From the NCBI GenBank assembly GCA_030430165.1, contig JAUIGL010000009.1, forward strand, positions 1 to 64,000: a stretch of DNA of 64,000 nt. Direction: 5' to 3'. How positions within the stretch are numbered: the stretch's first letter is position 1; each line of letters starts with the position of its first letter. The DNA comes from a bacterium (GTDB lineage Bacteria > Desulfobacterota > Binatia > HRBIN30 > CADEER01). The notes below the pieces were generated by a model. The model was not told the origin of the DNA and did no database searches. It saw nothing but the letters and a program-made list of their open reading frames with translations. Positions 8,619 to 17,600 of the stretch are shown one piece after another. The translations under genes and the position numbers were made by a program.

Positions 8619-8697
8619 AAGGGTCGTCGTCGGGGACGTGCGGGACCTCCTGACAGGAAACTCCCTGGGTGCCGTATCGGTCGCGGGGAATTGGAAG

Positions 8698-11067
8698 ATG
8701 CGTCACGCTCTGGTGACACGAGTTTCGCTTCTGCTCTTCAGCATCGCGGCCTGCGTGGCGTTGGCGAACGCAGGTATGTCCGCCGAGGCGCCCCAGCGCC
8801 CCTCGGGCGGTAGGCTCGAAATCGTCTACCCGGCGGACGGAGCGGTCTTCCCGCCGGATATCGTTGCCCCGACCTTCCGGTGGCAAGCGGCGGACCAAGC
8901 CGCGGGACCGTGGCGGGTTCGCCTGAGCGATCACGAGGGCGGGGAGATTGCTTCCGGTCTCGCGACCGAACCGAGCTGGCAGCCGGGCTCTGCCGAGTGG
9001 CAAGAGGTCAAGCGGCGGTCGGCCGATCGCGGCGTCGTGTTCTCCGTCGGTGTCGAGCTCCCCTCCGGCGAGAGGTCTCTCGCCGAGATCACGCTGCACA
9101 CGGCGCGCGAACCTGTCGGTGATTCTCTCTTCTACCGGGAGGTTCCGCTGCCCTTCCTCGACGCGGTGCGCGACCCGGCCAAGATCCGCTGGCGCTACGG
9201 CACGGTCGACATGGAGGACGGTCCGCCGGTCGTTCTCGAGAACCTGCCGGTCTGCGGCAACTGCCATTCCTTCGCCGACAACGGCAGCGTGCTCGGCCTC
9301 GACGTCGACTACGGCAACGACAAGGGCGGCTACGGAATCCTGCCGGTCGCCGAGCGGATGGTGATGAGCGACGAGAGCATCATCACCTGGTCGGACTATC
9401 GGCGCGACGATGGCGACATTACGTTTGGTCTGCTGTCGCGCGTCTCGCCCGACGGTCGCTACGTCATCAGCACCGTCAAGGACCGTTCGGTCTTCGTCGC
9501 GCGCGACGACCTGATGATCTCGCAGCTCTTCTTCCCGATCAAAGGGATCCTGGTCGTCTACGATCGCGAGAGCGAAGAGTTCTTTGCGCTGCCCGGCGCC
9601 GACGACCCGCGCTACGTGCAGACCAATCCGGTTTGGAGCCCCGACGGTCGGGAGATTCTGTTCGCCCGCACCGATGCACACCGCTCCGAGGAGCTCGACC
9701 GCAAGAAGGAAGCCTTGCTCGATTTCGACGACGTCAGCGAGTTCACCCGCGACGGCGAGCCCTTTCGCTACGACATCTACAGAATCCCCTTCAACGACGG
9801 GAAGGGCGGTGTGGCGACGCCGCTCGAGGGCGCGTCGGGCAACGGGATGAGCAACTACTTTCCCAAGTACTCGCCGGACGGCAAATGGATCGTCTTCACC
9901 ATGTCGAAGGACTACATGCTGCTGCGTCCCGACAGCGAGCTCTACATCGTTGCCGCCGCAGGCGGCGAAGCGCGCCGCCTGCGCTACAACACCGACCGCA
10001 TGAACTCGTGGCACAGCTGGTCGTCGAACAGCAGATGGCTGGTGTTCTCCTCGAAGCAGAACGGTCCCTACACGCAGCTCTGGCTGACCCATATCGACGA
10101 AGACGGAAACGACACGCCGCCGGTCGTCCTCGAGCGATTCACCGATGCGGACCGCGCGGCGAACATTCCGGAGTTCGTCAACCTTCCCGGTGACGCGATC
10201 GTCGAGATCCGCGAGCAATTCCTCAATCCCTATTCCTACCTGCGCGCGGGCACCGCCAACCAACGCACCGGCGACCAGGAGGGGGCCGAGCGCTCGTTTC
10301 GCCGGGGCCTGGAGCTTGCGCCCGACGACCCGGAGCTGCACGCGGCGTTGGGGTGGACTCTCTTCCAGACCGGCCGGCCCGCCGAGGCGGTGAGCGAGTA
10401 CCGGCGCGCTCTCGAGCTGGCGCCCGACGATGCTCGGACCCACAACAACCTGGCTCTCGCGCTGCTCGAGATCGGTGACCTCGCGGGGGCCGCGAAGCAC
10501 TTCACCCGATCACTCGCGCTCGAGCCGCGCTGCGAGATCTACGCCGACTTCGGCCTGCTCCAGGACCTCATGGGCCGCGAGGACCTCGCGCGCCAGAGCT
10601 ACGAGAAGGCGTTTGCTCTCGACGAAACCTGTGCCGCAGCGCGGATGAATCTGGCGGCGATGCTGATCGAGGACGGCGAGTACGAGGAAGCAGCCCTCCA
10701 CTACCGCAAGGCGATCGAAGGGAAGCCGACCGCCGAGGCGCACAGCGGGCTCGGTTTTGCCCTCAATCAGCTCGGACAGCTCGACGAGGCTGCCGCCGAG
10801 CACGAAGCGGCGGTCGCGCTCGACCCGAGCCTCGCCCAGGTACACCGCAACCGCGCGCTGACCCAGGCGCGGCTCGGCAACTACGAAGAAGCGATCCAGT
10901 CCTACCGGCGCGCGGTTGCCATCGAGCCGCGTGTTTCGACGTACTATTCGCTTGCCGGGGTGTTGCGCGCCGCCGGGCGGAGTGAAGAGGCCGAGGAGGA
11001 ATACCGACACGGCCGCGAGTTGTCGCGTCGTCAGCGGACAGAGTCGCCGCCGGACGCGGACGAGTAG
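8698..11067 (+). CDS. Exported PD40 beta-propeller / TPR protein with a CxxCH haem-type motif
   Basis: A 789-residue exported protein. The ATG at MRHALVTRVS starts a signal peptide ending near ANA-GMS; an in-frame start 20 codons upstream gives no better leader. Residues 30-170 look like a beta-sandwich. A single CGNCH motif, the classic covalent haem c attachment site, lies at about residues 185-189. Residues 230-510 carry TolB/WD40-like PD40 repeats (SPDGRYVIS, SPDGREILFART, SPDGKWIVFTMS), and about residues 520-775 form at least six TPR repeats (for example AGTANQRTGDQEGAERSFRRG). The fold suggests a periplasmic scaffold for protein complexes. Whether haem is really attached is untested. 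It is the only gene in its transcript as far as can be seen. Confidence 0.8.
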   Translation: MRHALVTRVSLLLFSIAACVALANAGMSAEAPQRPSGGRLEIVYPADGAVFPPDIVAPTFRWQAADQAAGPWRVRLSDHEGGEIASGLATEPSWQPGSAEWQEVKRRSADRGVVFSVGVELPSGERSLAEITLHTAREPVGDSLFYREVPLPFLDAVRDPAKIRWRYGTVDMEDGPPVVLENLPVCGNCHSFADNGSVLGLDVDYGNDKGGYGILPVAERMVMSDESIITWSDYRRDDGDITFGLLSRVSPDGRYVISTVKDRSVFVARDDLMISQLFFPIKGILVVYDRESEEFFALPGADDPRYVQTNPVWSPDGREILFARTDAHRSEELDRKKEALLDFDDVSEFTRDGEPFRYDIYRIPFNDGKGGVATPLEGASGNGMSNYFPKYSPDGKWIVFTMSKDYMLLRPDSELYIVAAAGGEARRLRYNTDRMNSWHSWSSNSRWLVFSSKQNGPYTQLWLTHIDEDGNDTPPVVLERFTDADRAANIPEFVNLPGDAIVEIREQFLNPYSYLRAGTANQRTGDQEGAERSFRRGLELAPDDPELHAALGWTLFQTGRPAEAVSEYRRALELAPDDARTHNNLALALLEIGDLAGAAKHFTRSLALEPRCEIYADFGLLQDLMGREDLARQSYEKAFALDETCAAARMNLAAMLIEDGEYEEAALHYRKAIEGKPTAEAHSGLGFALNQLGQLDEAAAEHEAAVALDPSLAQVHRNRALTQARLGNYEEAIQSYRRAVAIEPRVSTYYSLAGVLRAAGRSEEAEEEYRHGRELSRRQRTESPPDADE

Positions 11068-11124
11068 GGGCGCCGCTGGCACACTCTGACGCGTTTCCGC
11101 TCGTCAATTGTTTTTTCTTCGAGG

Positions 11125-11509
11125 CTAGCTCTCGAGTCCCGGCGGATCGGCGGTCGGATCGGAGAGTCGCAGGATCAGTGGGGCTAGCTCACGCGCGCGA
11201 TTTCGGTGTACACCGGAGCCGCCAGATGACCGCCGCGCAGGAGCATCCCCCATCTCCCGATACCCGCGAGAACGCGGCGTCGGTCGGCAGGTAGTAGGCG
11301 CCGGTAGCCGCGGCGACCTCTGCCGCTGCGCGGTTGGCAACGCCGAAGTGCTCGCGGGAGAATGGATAGCCGATGAAGATGAGCGGGATGCCCGCCGCTT
11401 TGGCCCATTCGCTGATCTGCACGCGAGTCTGATGATCGGCTTCGCTGTGGTGTCCGCCAGCAGGCGAGGGGAGCTGCCAGCCCAACCGGTTGTTCGTCAG
11501 GGCGCGCAA
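11125..11509 (-). pseudogene. Decayed SGNH/GDSL hydrolase, C-terminal remnant
   Basis: Three overlapping minus-strand frames join into one SGNH-hydrolase-like C-terminal half. The first reads ISEWAKAAGIPLIFIGYPFS and TGAYYLPTDAAFSRV. The second supplies RGGHLAAPVYTEIARV, where the catalytic Asp-x-x-His block (usually DGxHLxxxGY) is expected. The third gives LAPLILRLSDP. At least two frameshifts are needed, and the N-terminal half with the nucleophile Ser is missing, cut off near the stop of the upstream gene at 11543. I see this as a broken gene, not a functional one. The alternative is sequencing or assembly error, but the missing N-terminus argues against that. Confidence 0.6.
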
Positions 11510-11542
11510 CCGGCTGAGCTGGTCTGGTTCGAGAGCGGACTC

Positions 11543-12178
11543 TTACTCCGGGCCGACTCGACCGCCCTGTTGCGCCCAGAGGGTGCTCGACGGTCCCGTA
11601 AGGCTGCCGCCGGCGAGCATCTGACAGATGCCGACGATGACCGGCACGGTGTCGTTCACCTTCAGCGTCGATTCACTCGGAGAGGAGGACTGGAGGCTCG
11701 GCGGGTTGGCCGCGCAGTCGTCCATCCAGGTGCCCGCGCCGCCCGAGTTGCTGCGGTAGGTTGGGTCATCCAGGTAGCACCGGACGTTGCCGGCGCTCTG
11801 CAGCACATCCGTGCTACCGCAGGCTTGACCGGCGATGCTCACCTCGGTTAGGTCGGCCTTGATCTTGAGCTTGCCCGACTTCGCTTCGCCGGTGAGGATG
11901 GCGCCATTGCCGCCGAGGCTCGCCAAGGTGTTGGTGTCGTTGACGTTGGCTTCGGCGATGCAGATGACCACCTGTCCGTCGGACAGGCTGACGTCCTTCG
12001 CCTGGATCTGAAGCTTGCAACCCTTCGACTTGATCTTCGTCTTGACCGTAGTGTTGTTGATGACGCCGGCGCCGTTGAGGTCGACCAGGGTATTTGCGGA
12101 CTTGTCCTTTGCCCCGGCGAAGGCCACCGAGCACGTAGCCAGCACGCTGGCGGTTGCCAACAAAGCAATCTTCTTCAT
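11543..12178 (-). CDS. Secreted protein of unknown function, GAKDKS family, copy 2
   Basis: A 211-residue exported protein with signal peptide MKKIALLATASVLATCSVAF and cleavage near AFA-GAK. The mature protein begins GAKDKSANTLVDLNGAGVIN and continues with KTKIKSKGCKLQIQAK, CIAEANVN, GEAKSGKLKIKADL, SIAGQACG, CYLDDPTYR, SGGAGTW and VPVIVGICQ. It matches the gene at 4619 block by block, so both belong to one family I cannot name. The ATG has an ideal ribosome site (AAGGAG, about eight bases away). It differs mainly by a short loop insertion before the GEAK block. No enzyme motif is visible. The decayed SGNH gene lies directly downstream on the same strand. Confidence 0.75.
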   Translation of the reverse strand: MKKIALLATASVLATCSVAFAGAKDKSANTLVDLNGAGVINNTTVKTKIKSKGCKLQIQAKDVSLSDGQVVICIAEANVNDTNTLASLGGNGAILTGEAKSGKLKIKADLTEVSIAGQACGSTDVLQSAGNVRCYLDDPTYRSNSGGAGTWMDDCAANPPSLQSSSPSESTLKVNDTVPVIVGICQMLAGGSLTGPSSTLWAQQGGRVGPE

Positions 12179-12594
12179 CGTGACTCTCCTTGATAGGCGA
12201 AAAGTGGTCGTTTGATTGGAACGGCGCAAGTATGGGGAGAAGCTACTTGCGTCTCGTGTACTTGAAACGGTCTCCCCCCTTTCATTGGCGTGGAAGCGAC
12301 GAGCGACTGGTCACTCGTCGCGTAGAAATGCTCCCTTCCCCGCGGACTCTATTAGTGCTCGGTGGTTGGTGAGTCAACGTTGAAAACGTGTCGAGGTGGC
12401 TAAGTAAACTGAGCGAAGGTTCACTCTTTGCCGCTTCGAAAATGCTTTCTGCAGCGTCGTTGCGGTGGCAGTAAAGGGCAAACCGTTTTGCCGCCCCACG
12501 TGGTCGCTCGCAGTCTTCGCGCGGCCAGTTGCGCTGGCGGTTGGTAGGCGGGCGGTGGAACCGGCGACAGGCGATACGCCCGATGATCGGTTGG
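12179..12594. other. Intergenic region of about 415 bases with one dyad
   Basis: It contains the promoter region of the 11543 gene and the area after the aminotransferase stop. A short inverted repeat lies at 12296-12321 (GCGACGAG with CTCGTCGC, ten-base loop). No T-run follows, so it could be an operator or just a weak hairpin. No gene was recognised. Confidence 0.45.
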
Positions 12595-13938
12595 TCAGAA
12601 GGTCAGTGCGCCGATTGCGTCGTCGATGGCATCGATCATGCGATCCAGATCGGACTCCTCGATGACCAGCGGCGGGCAGATGACGACGTTGTCGCCGCTG
12701 GCGCGGATGATGATACCGCGCTCCAGCGCGGCGTCACGCACCCGCTCGGGCATACGCTGGGACGGCGCGAAGGGGCGTCGCGATTCCTTGTCTCGCACCA
12801 GCTCGATCGCCGCCATCATGCCGATCGAACGAATGTCGCCGACGATGCGGTGGCGGCGCAGTCGTTCGAGCCGCTTCGCCAGCCTGCGGCCGAGCCTCGC
12901 GGCTCGCGTGACCAGCTCGTCCTTCTCCAGAACGTCCAGCGTCGCCAGACCCGCGGCGCAGGCGACGGGGTGCCCGGAATAGGTGAAGCCGTGGCTGAGG
13001 GCGAAGTCGTCGCCGGCGTCGACCAGGGTGCGATAGATCTCGTCTTGCATAGCCACGCCGCCGAGTGGCACGTAGCCGCTGCTCACGCCTTTGGCGAAGA
13101 CCAGCATGTCGGGAATCGCCTTCCAGTGCTCGATGCCGAACTTCTTGCCGGTTCGGCCGAATCCGGTGATCACCTCGTCGACCACCAGCAGGATCCGGTG
13201 CTGGTCGCAGATCTCGCGGATGCGTTCGAAGTAGCCCGCTGGCGGCACTACGACACCACCCACGCCCTGGACCGGCTCGGCGATGAAGGCGGCGATCTTG
13301 TCGGCGCCGATCTTCTCGATGGCGCCCTCGAGCGCACTGGCACAGGCGATCCGGCAATCCGGAAACTGCAGGCCGAGCTCGCAGCGATAGCAATGAGCGC
13401 GGGGGATGCGGCTCACCCCGGGCATCAGCGGCTCGTAGTACTGATGGAACTTGTCGAGGCCGGTCAGCGTCGCAGCTCCGGTCGACGAACCGTGGTAGGC
13501 GCCGCTGAGAGCGATGAATCGGGTCTTGTTCTCGTCGCCGCGCAGCTTCCAGTACAGGCGCGCCAGGCGGATTACGGATTCATTGGACTCGGAGCCGCCC
13601 GAGGTGAACAGGATGTGATCGAGGCCGCGCGGAGTCCATCTGGCGATTCGCCGCGCCAGCTGCTGCGCCGGCTCTGAGGAGAAGCCGAGCAGGGTCGGGG
13701 CGAAGGCGAGTCTGCGCGCCTGCTTGGCGACCGCGCGGGCCACCTCCGGGCGGCCGTGGCCGATCGAGACGTTCCACAGGGAGGAAAGTCCGTCGAGCAG
13801 CTTGCGTCCCTCCGAATCCCAGACGTATGCGCCCTTGCCGCGCACCAGGGTGCGTGGTCCGTCGGCAGCGATCCGCGCCGGCGAGTCAAAGGCGTGGATC
13901 AGGTGCGCCGAGGCCGGATGATGCTTGCGGCGGCGCAT
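12595..13938 (-). CDS. Class III PLP-dependent aminotransferase (omega-amino acid type)
   Basis: A 447-residue cytoplasmic enzyme of aminotransferase class III, the fold of omega-amino-acid:pyruvate and related transaminases. Key parts in order: an N-terminal GAYVWDSEGRKLLDGLSSLW block, FTSGGSESNESVIRLAR (phosphate-binding loop), SGAYHGSSTGAATLTG (aromatic residue stacking on PLP), AFIAEPVQGVGG, VVDEVITGFGRTGK (Asp contacting the pyridine N) and FAKGVSSGYVPLGG with the Schiff-base Lys. Length is standard for the family. The amino donor cannot be told from sequence. It is 15 bases downstream of the thioredoxin-like gene on the same strand, so the two are probably co-transcribed, although no functional link is obvious. 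Confidence 0.92.
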   Translation of the reverse strand: MRRRKHHPASAHLIHAFDSPARIAADGPRTLVRGKGAYVWDSEGRKLLDGLSSLWNVSIGHGRPEVARAVAKQARRLAFAPTLLGFSSEPAQQLARRIARWTPRGLDHILFTSGGSESNESVIRLARLYWKLRGDENKTRFIALSGAYHGSSTGAATLTGLDKFHQYYEPLMPGVSRIPRAHCYRCELGLQFPDCRIACASALEGAIEKIGADKIAAFIAEPVQGVGGVVVPPAGYFERIREICDQHRILLVVDEVITGFGRTGKKFGIEHWKAIPDMLVFAKGVSSGYVPLGGVAMQDEIYRTLVDAGDDFALSHGFTYSGHPVACAAGLATLDVLEKDELVTRAARLGRRLAKRLERLRRHRIVGDIRSIGMMAAIELVRDKESRRPFAPSQRMPERVRDAALERGIIIRASGDNVVICPPLVIEESDLDRMIDAIDDAIGALTF

Positions 13939-13953
13939 CTCGGAAGCGGCGGT

Positions 13954-14415
13954 CTACTCGGTCGCCAGGGCGCGATCCATCGCCGCCAGCAACTCCCCCG
14001 GGGCCTGCGGGTTGTAGAAGTAGTGGTACTTGTCGCGCGGCGCTTTGACGGCCGGGTTGGTCTTGCCGTCCGGCGTCAGAAAGAAAGTCCGCGGGATGTA
14101 CTCGCCGTCCGGAGCGTACTGGCCGCTGAGCTTGGTGTTCTTGTCCTTGTTGAGGCGTATCATGACGAATTTCTTCGATTTCTCGATGACTTTCTCGTCG
14201 TGGAAGACGCCGCTGTACTTGGTGCAGTGCGGGCACCAGTCGGTATAGAAGATCAGGCAAACCGGCTTGTCTTCGCTCTTGGCGGCGGCGAGACCCTCTT
14301 CGTACCCTTTCCAGTCGACCGCCGAGTCGTTCCAGTCCCCGCCAGCCAGGCAGGTTCCCGCGGTGAGAGCGACCGCCGACGACAGTATGACGAAGAGCTT
14401 GGCTATTCGAAGCAT
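13954..14415 (-). CDS. Exported thioredoxin-like protein (WCPHC)
   Basis: A 153-residue periplasmic thioredoxin-fold protein. The signal peptide ends near GTCLA-GGD. The mature domain has KPVCLIFYTDWCPHCTKYSG with a CPHC redox pair, then IRLNKDKNTKLSGQY and the cis-Pro strand IPRTFFLTPDGK. This is the thioredoxin_7/DUF255-like layout used in disulfide reduction or oxidative repair outside the cytoplasm. CPHC is the active-site motif of DsbA-type oxidases, but the fold lacks the DsbA helical insert. Ribosome site GGAGG precedes the ATG. It is first in a likely two-gene transcript with the aminotransferase and diverges from the pyruvate:ferredoxin oxidoreductase gene. Confidence 0.85.
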   Translation of the reverse strand: MLRIAKLFVILSSAVALTAGTCLAGGDWNDSAVDWKGYEEGLAAAKSEDKPVCLIFYTDWCPHCTKYSGVFHDEKVIEKSKKFVMIRLNKDKNTKLSGQYAPDGEYIPRTFFLTPDGKTNPAVKAPRDKYHYFYNPQAPGELLAAMDRALATE

Positions 14416-14537
14416 GAACAGTTCCTCCTTGGAGGCCGACCGCTAGCGCCCGGCTGAGAGAGTTGCAAGCTCGGCGAATCGGTCGCAGCCCGTGCCCGAG
14501 TCGTGCGCAACCCGCCGGTGCGGGGCCGCATCCGCCG

Positions 14538-14553
14538 TTCTCGAATTCGAGAA
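14538..14553. promoter_or_regulatory. Perfect 16-bp palindrome, candidate operator
   Basis: TTCTCGAATTCGAGAA is an exact dyad in the 227-base region between the thioredoxin-like and nifJ genes, 89 bases before the nifJ start. A dimeric repressor could act here on either gene. No regulator gene is adjacent, so assignment is open. Confidence 0.45.
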
Positions 14554-14642
14554 GGCCTCGCTTTTTGGTGACGACCGGCTGCGCTGGATCGGTTGGCAGG
14601 GGAATTGCGCTCGACCAGGAAGGTCTGCCTGGAGCGGTGTCC

Positions 14643-17600
14643 ATGTCCAAAGAAGCGCACAACCTCATAGACGGAAACGAAGCGGCCGCCTCGGTCGCCT
14701 ATCGCACGAATGAAGTGATCGCGATCTATCCGATCACGCCTTCTTCTCCGATGGGTGAGCTGGCGGATTCATGGGCCCTCGAAGGCCGCGAGACCATCTG
14801 GGGCGGCAAGCCCGACGTCGTCGAGATGCAGTCCGAGGGAGGCGCCGCCGGGGCGGTCCACGGTTCCCTGCAAGCGGGGGCGCTGACGACTACCTTCACC
14901 GCGTCGCAGGGCCTGCTCCTGATGATTCCGAACATGTTCAAGATCGCCGGCGAGCTGACTTCGTTCGTGATGCATGTCGCCGCGCGCTCGGTGGCGACCC
15001 ACGCGCTGTCGATCTTCGGTGACCACTCCGACGTGATGGCGACGCGCAGCACCGGATTCGCCCTGCTCGCGTCGGGCTCGGTCCAGGAGGCGCACGACTT
15101 CGCCTGTATCGCACAGGCAGCGACGCTGCGGTCGCGGGTTCCGTTCCTCCACTTCTTCGACGGGTTTCGTACCTCGCACGAGCTGGCGACGCTGGACATG
15201 CTGAGCGACGACGATTTGCGATTCATGATCGACGACGAGGCGGTGCAGCGGCACCGCTCTCGCGGGCTCACCCCAGATCGGCCGGTGTTGCGCGGAACGG
15301 CGCAGAATCCGGACGTCTTCTTCCAGGCGCGCGAGGCCTGCACGCCGTTCTACGATGCCTGCTCCGGCATCGTCGCAGAAGAGATGAAGCGCTTTGCCGA
15401 GCGCACCGGTCGCCGCTACGGATTGTTCGACTACCACGGTGCCGAGGATGCCGAGCGGGTGATCGTGCTCATGGGATCCGGCGCCGAGACCTGCCACGAG
15501 ACCGTCGACTGGTTGCTGGCACGTGGCGAGAAGGTCGGGGTCGTCAAAGTTCGGCTGTATCGTCCATTCTCGATCGCCGACTTCGTCGACGTTCTGCCGC
15601 CGACGACGCGATCGATCGCGGTGCTCGATCGGACGAAAGAGCCGGGAGCGGTCGGCGACCCGCTCTACCTCGACGTCGTCAGTGCCTTGCGCGAGGCTCG
15701 CGACGACGGGCTCGGCAGGCTGAACGGGGATCCCGTGGTGGTTGCGGGCCGCTACGGTCTTTCCTCCAAGGAGTTCACGCCCGCCTGCGTGCACGCCGTC
15801 CTCGACGAGCTCGGCAAGTCGACTCCCAAGAACCATTTCACGGTTGGAATCGTCGACGACGTCAACCACAGCTCGTTGTCGGTAGACCGCGGGCTCGACA
15901 TCGAGCCGGAGGGCGTCTCCCGGGCGATCTTCTACGGGCTCGGTTCCGACGGGACGGTGGGCGCCAACAAAAACTCGATCAAGATCATCGGCAAACGGGT
16001 CGAGCACGCCCAGGGCTACTTCGTCTATGATTCCAAGAAGGCGGGGGCGACCACGATCTCGCATCTGCGCTTCAGCGACCAGCCGATTCGTTCGTCGTAT
16101 CTGATCGGTCGCGCCAACTTCATCGCCTGTCACCAGTTCGACTTCGTCGATCGCCTCGACGTGCTGGCTGCCGCGACCGAGGGCGGGACGTTTCTTCTCA
16201 ACGCACCGTTCGGCCCCGACCGAGTGTTCGCCGAGCTGCCGCGAGAGGTGCAGCAGGAGATCATCGACAAGAAGCTGCGCTTCTTCGTCATCGACGCGTA
16301 CTCGGTGGCGCGCGAATGCGGCCTCGGCGGTCGCATCAACACCATCATGCAGACTTGCTACTTCGCCATCTCCGGTGTGCTCCCGCGCGAAGAAGCGGTG
16401 GCGGAAATCAAGCAGGCGATCGAATCGAGCTACGGCAAGCGCAGCCCGGTGGTGGTCCAGCAGAACTTCGCCGCGGTCGACCAGACGCTCGCCAATCTCA
16501 GCGAGGTGGCCGTGCCCGCCGAAGTCGTCGGTGAGAAGGCGCGGCCGCCGATCGTTGCCGAGGCGGCACCCGACTTCGTGCAGAAGGTGACGGCGGTGAT
16601 GCTGGCCGGACGGGGCGACGAGCTGCCGGTCAGCGCCTTTCCGGTCGACGGCACCTGGCCGACCGCGACCGCGCAGTGGGAGAAGCGCAATCTGGCGCAG
16701 GACATCCCTATCTGGGATCCCGCGGTCTGTATCCAGTGCAACCAGTGCGCCCTGGTGTGCCCACACGCCGCGATCCGCGCCAAAGTCTACGACACAGGGG
16801 ATCTCGAAGGCGCGCCCGACGCGTTTCAGTCGACCGACTACCGCGCTCCCGGATTGAAGGGGCTGCGCTACACGATTCAGGTGGCTCCCGAGGACTGCAC
16901 CGGGTGTCAGCTCTGCGTCGTCATGTGCCCGGCCAAGGACAAGGCCAGCCCGCGCCACAAGGCGATCAACATGGAGCCGCAGCGCCCGATCCGCGAGCGC
17001 GAGCGGCAGAGCTACGAGTTCTTTCTCGGCATTCCGGAGCTCGATCGCAGTCGCGTCGAGCGCCTCGATGCCAAGGGCTCGCAATTGCTGCAGCCCCTGT
17101 TCGAGTACTCCGGCGCCTGCGCCGGTTGCGGCGAAACGCCCTACATCAAGCTGCTCACCCAGCTCTTCGGCGATCGCGCGTTGATTGCGAATGCCACCGG
17201 CTGCTCCTCGATCTACGGCGGAAACCTGCCGACGACACCCTACACCGTCGATGCCAACGGGCGCGGGCCGGCCTGGTCCAACTCCTTGTTCGAGGACAAT
17301 GCCGAGTTCGGTTTCGGATTTCGCCTCGCGGTGGCGGCGCAGACGGAGCTCGCGCGCAGCTTGCTCGGTGGGCTCGCCTCGCAGGTGGGAGACGAGTTGG
17401 CGAGGGCTATCCTCGACGGCGAGCAACACGGCGAGCCGGCGATCGCGGCGCAGCGCGAGCGCATCGCGGCGCTGCGCGCGAAGTTGGCCTCGCTCGACGA
17501 CCCCGACGCGCGGCGGCTCGAGCACGTTGCCGGCGCGTTGCTGCGCAAGAGCGTCTGGATCGTCGGTGGCGACGGTTGGGCGTACGACATCGGCTACGGC

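Noticed and set aside
8617-10500. A minus-strand open frame of over 600 codons opposite the PD40/TPR gene
   Set aside because: No domain or motif, no ribosome site, and the opposite frame encodes clear PD40 and TPR repeats.
12529-13677. A plus-strand open frame opposite the class III aminotransferase
   Set aside because: The minus strand has every PLP-enzyme motif; the plus frame has none.
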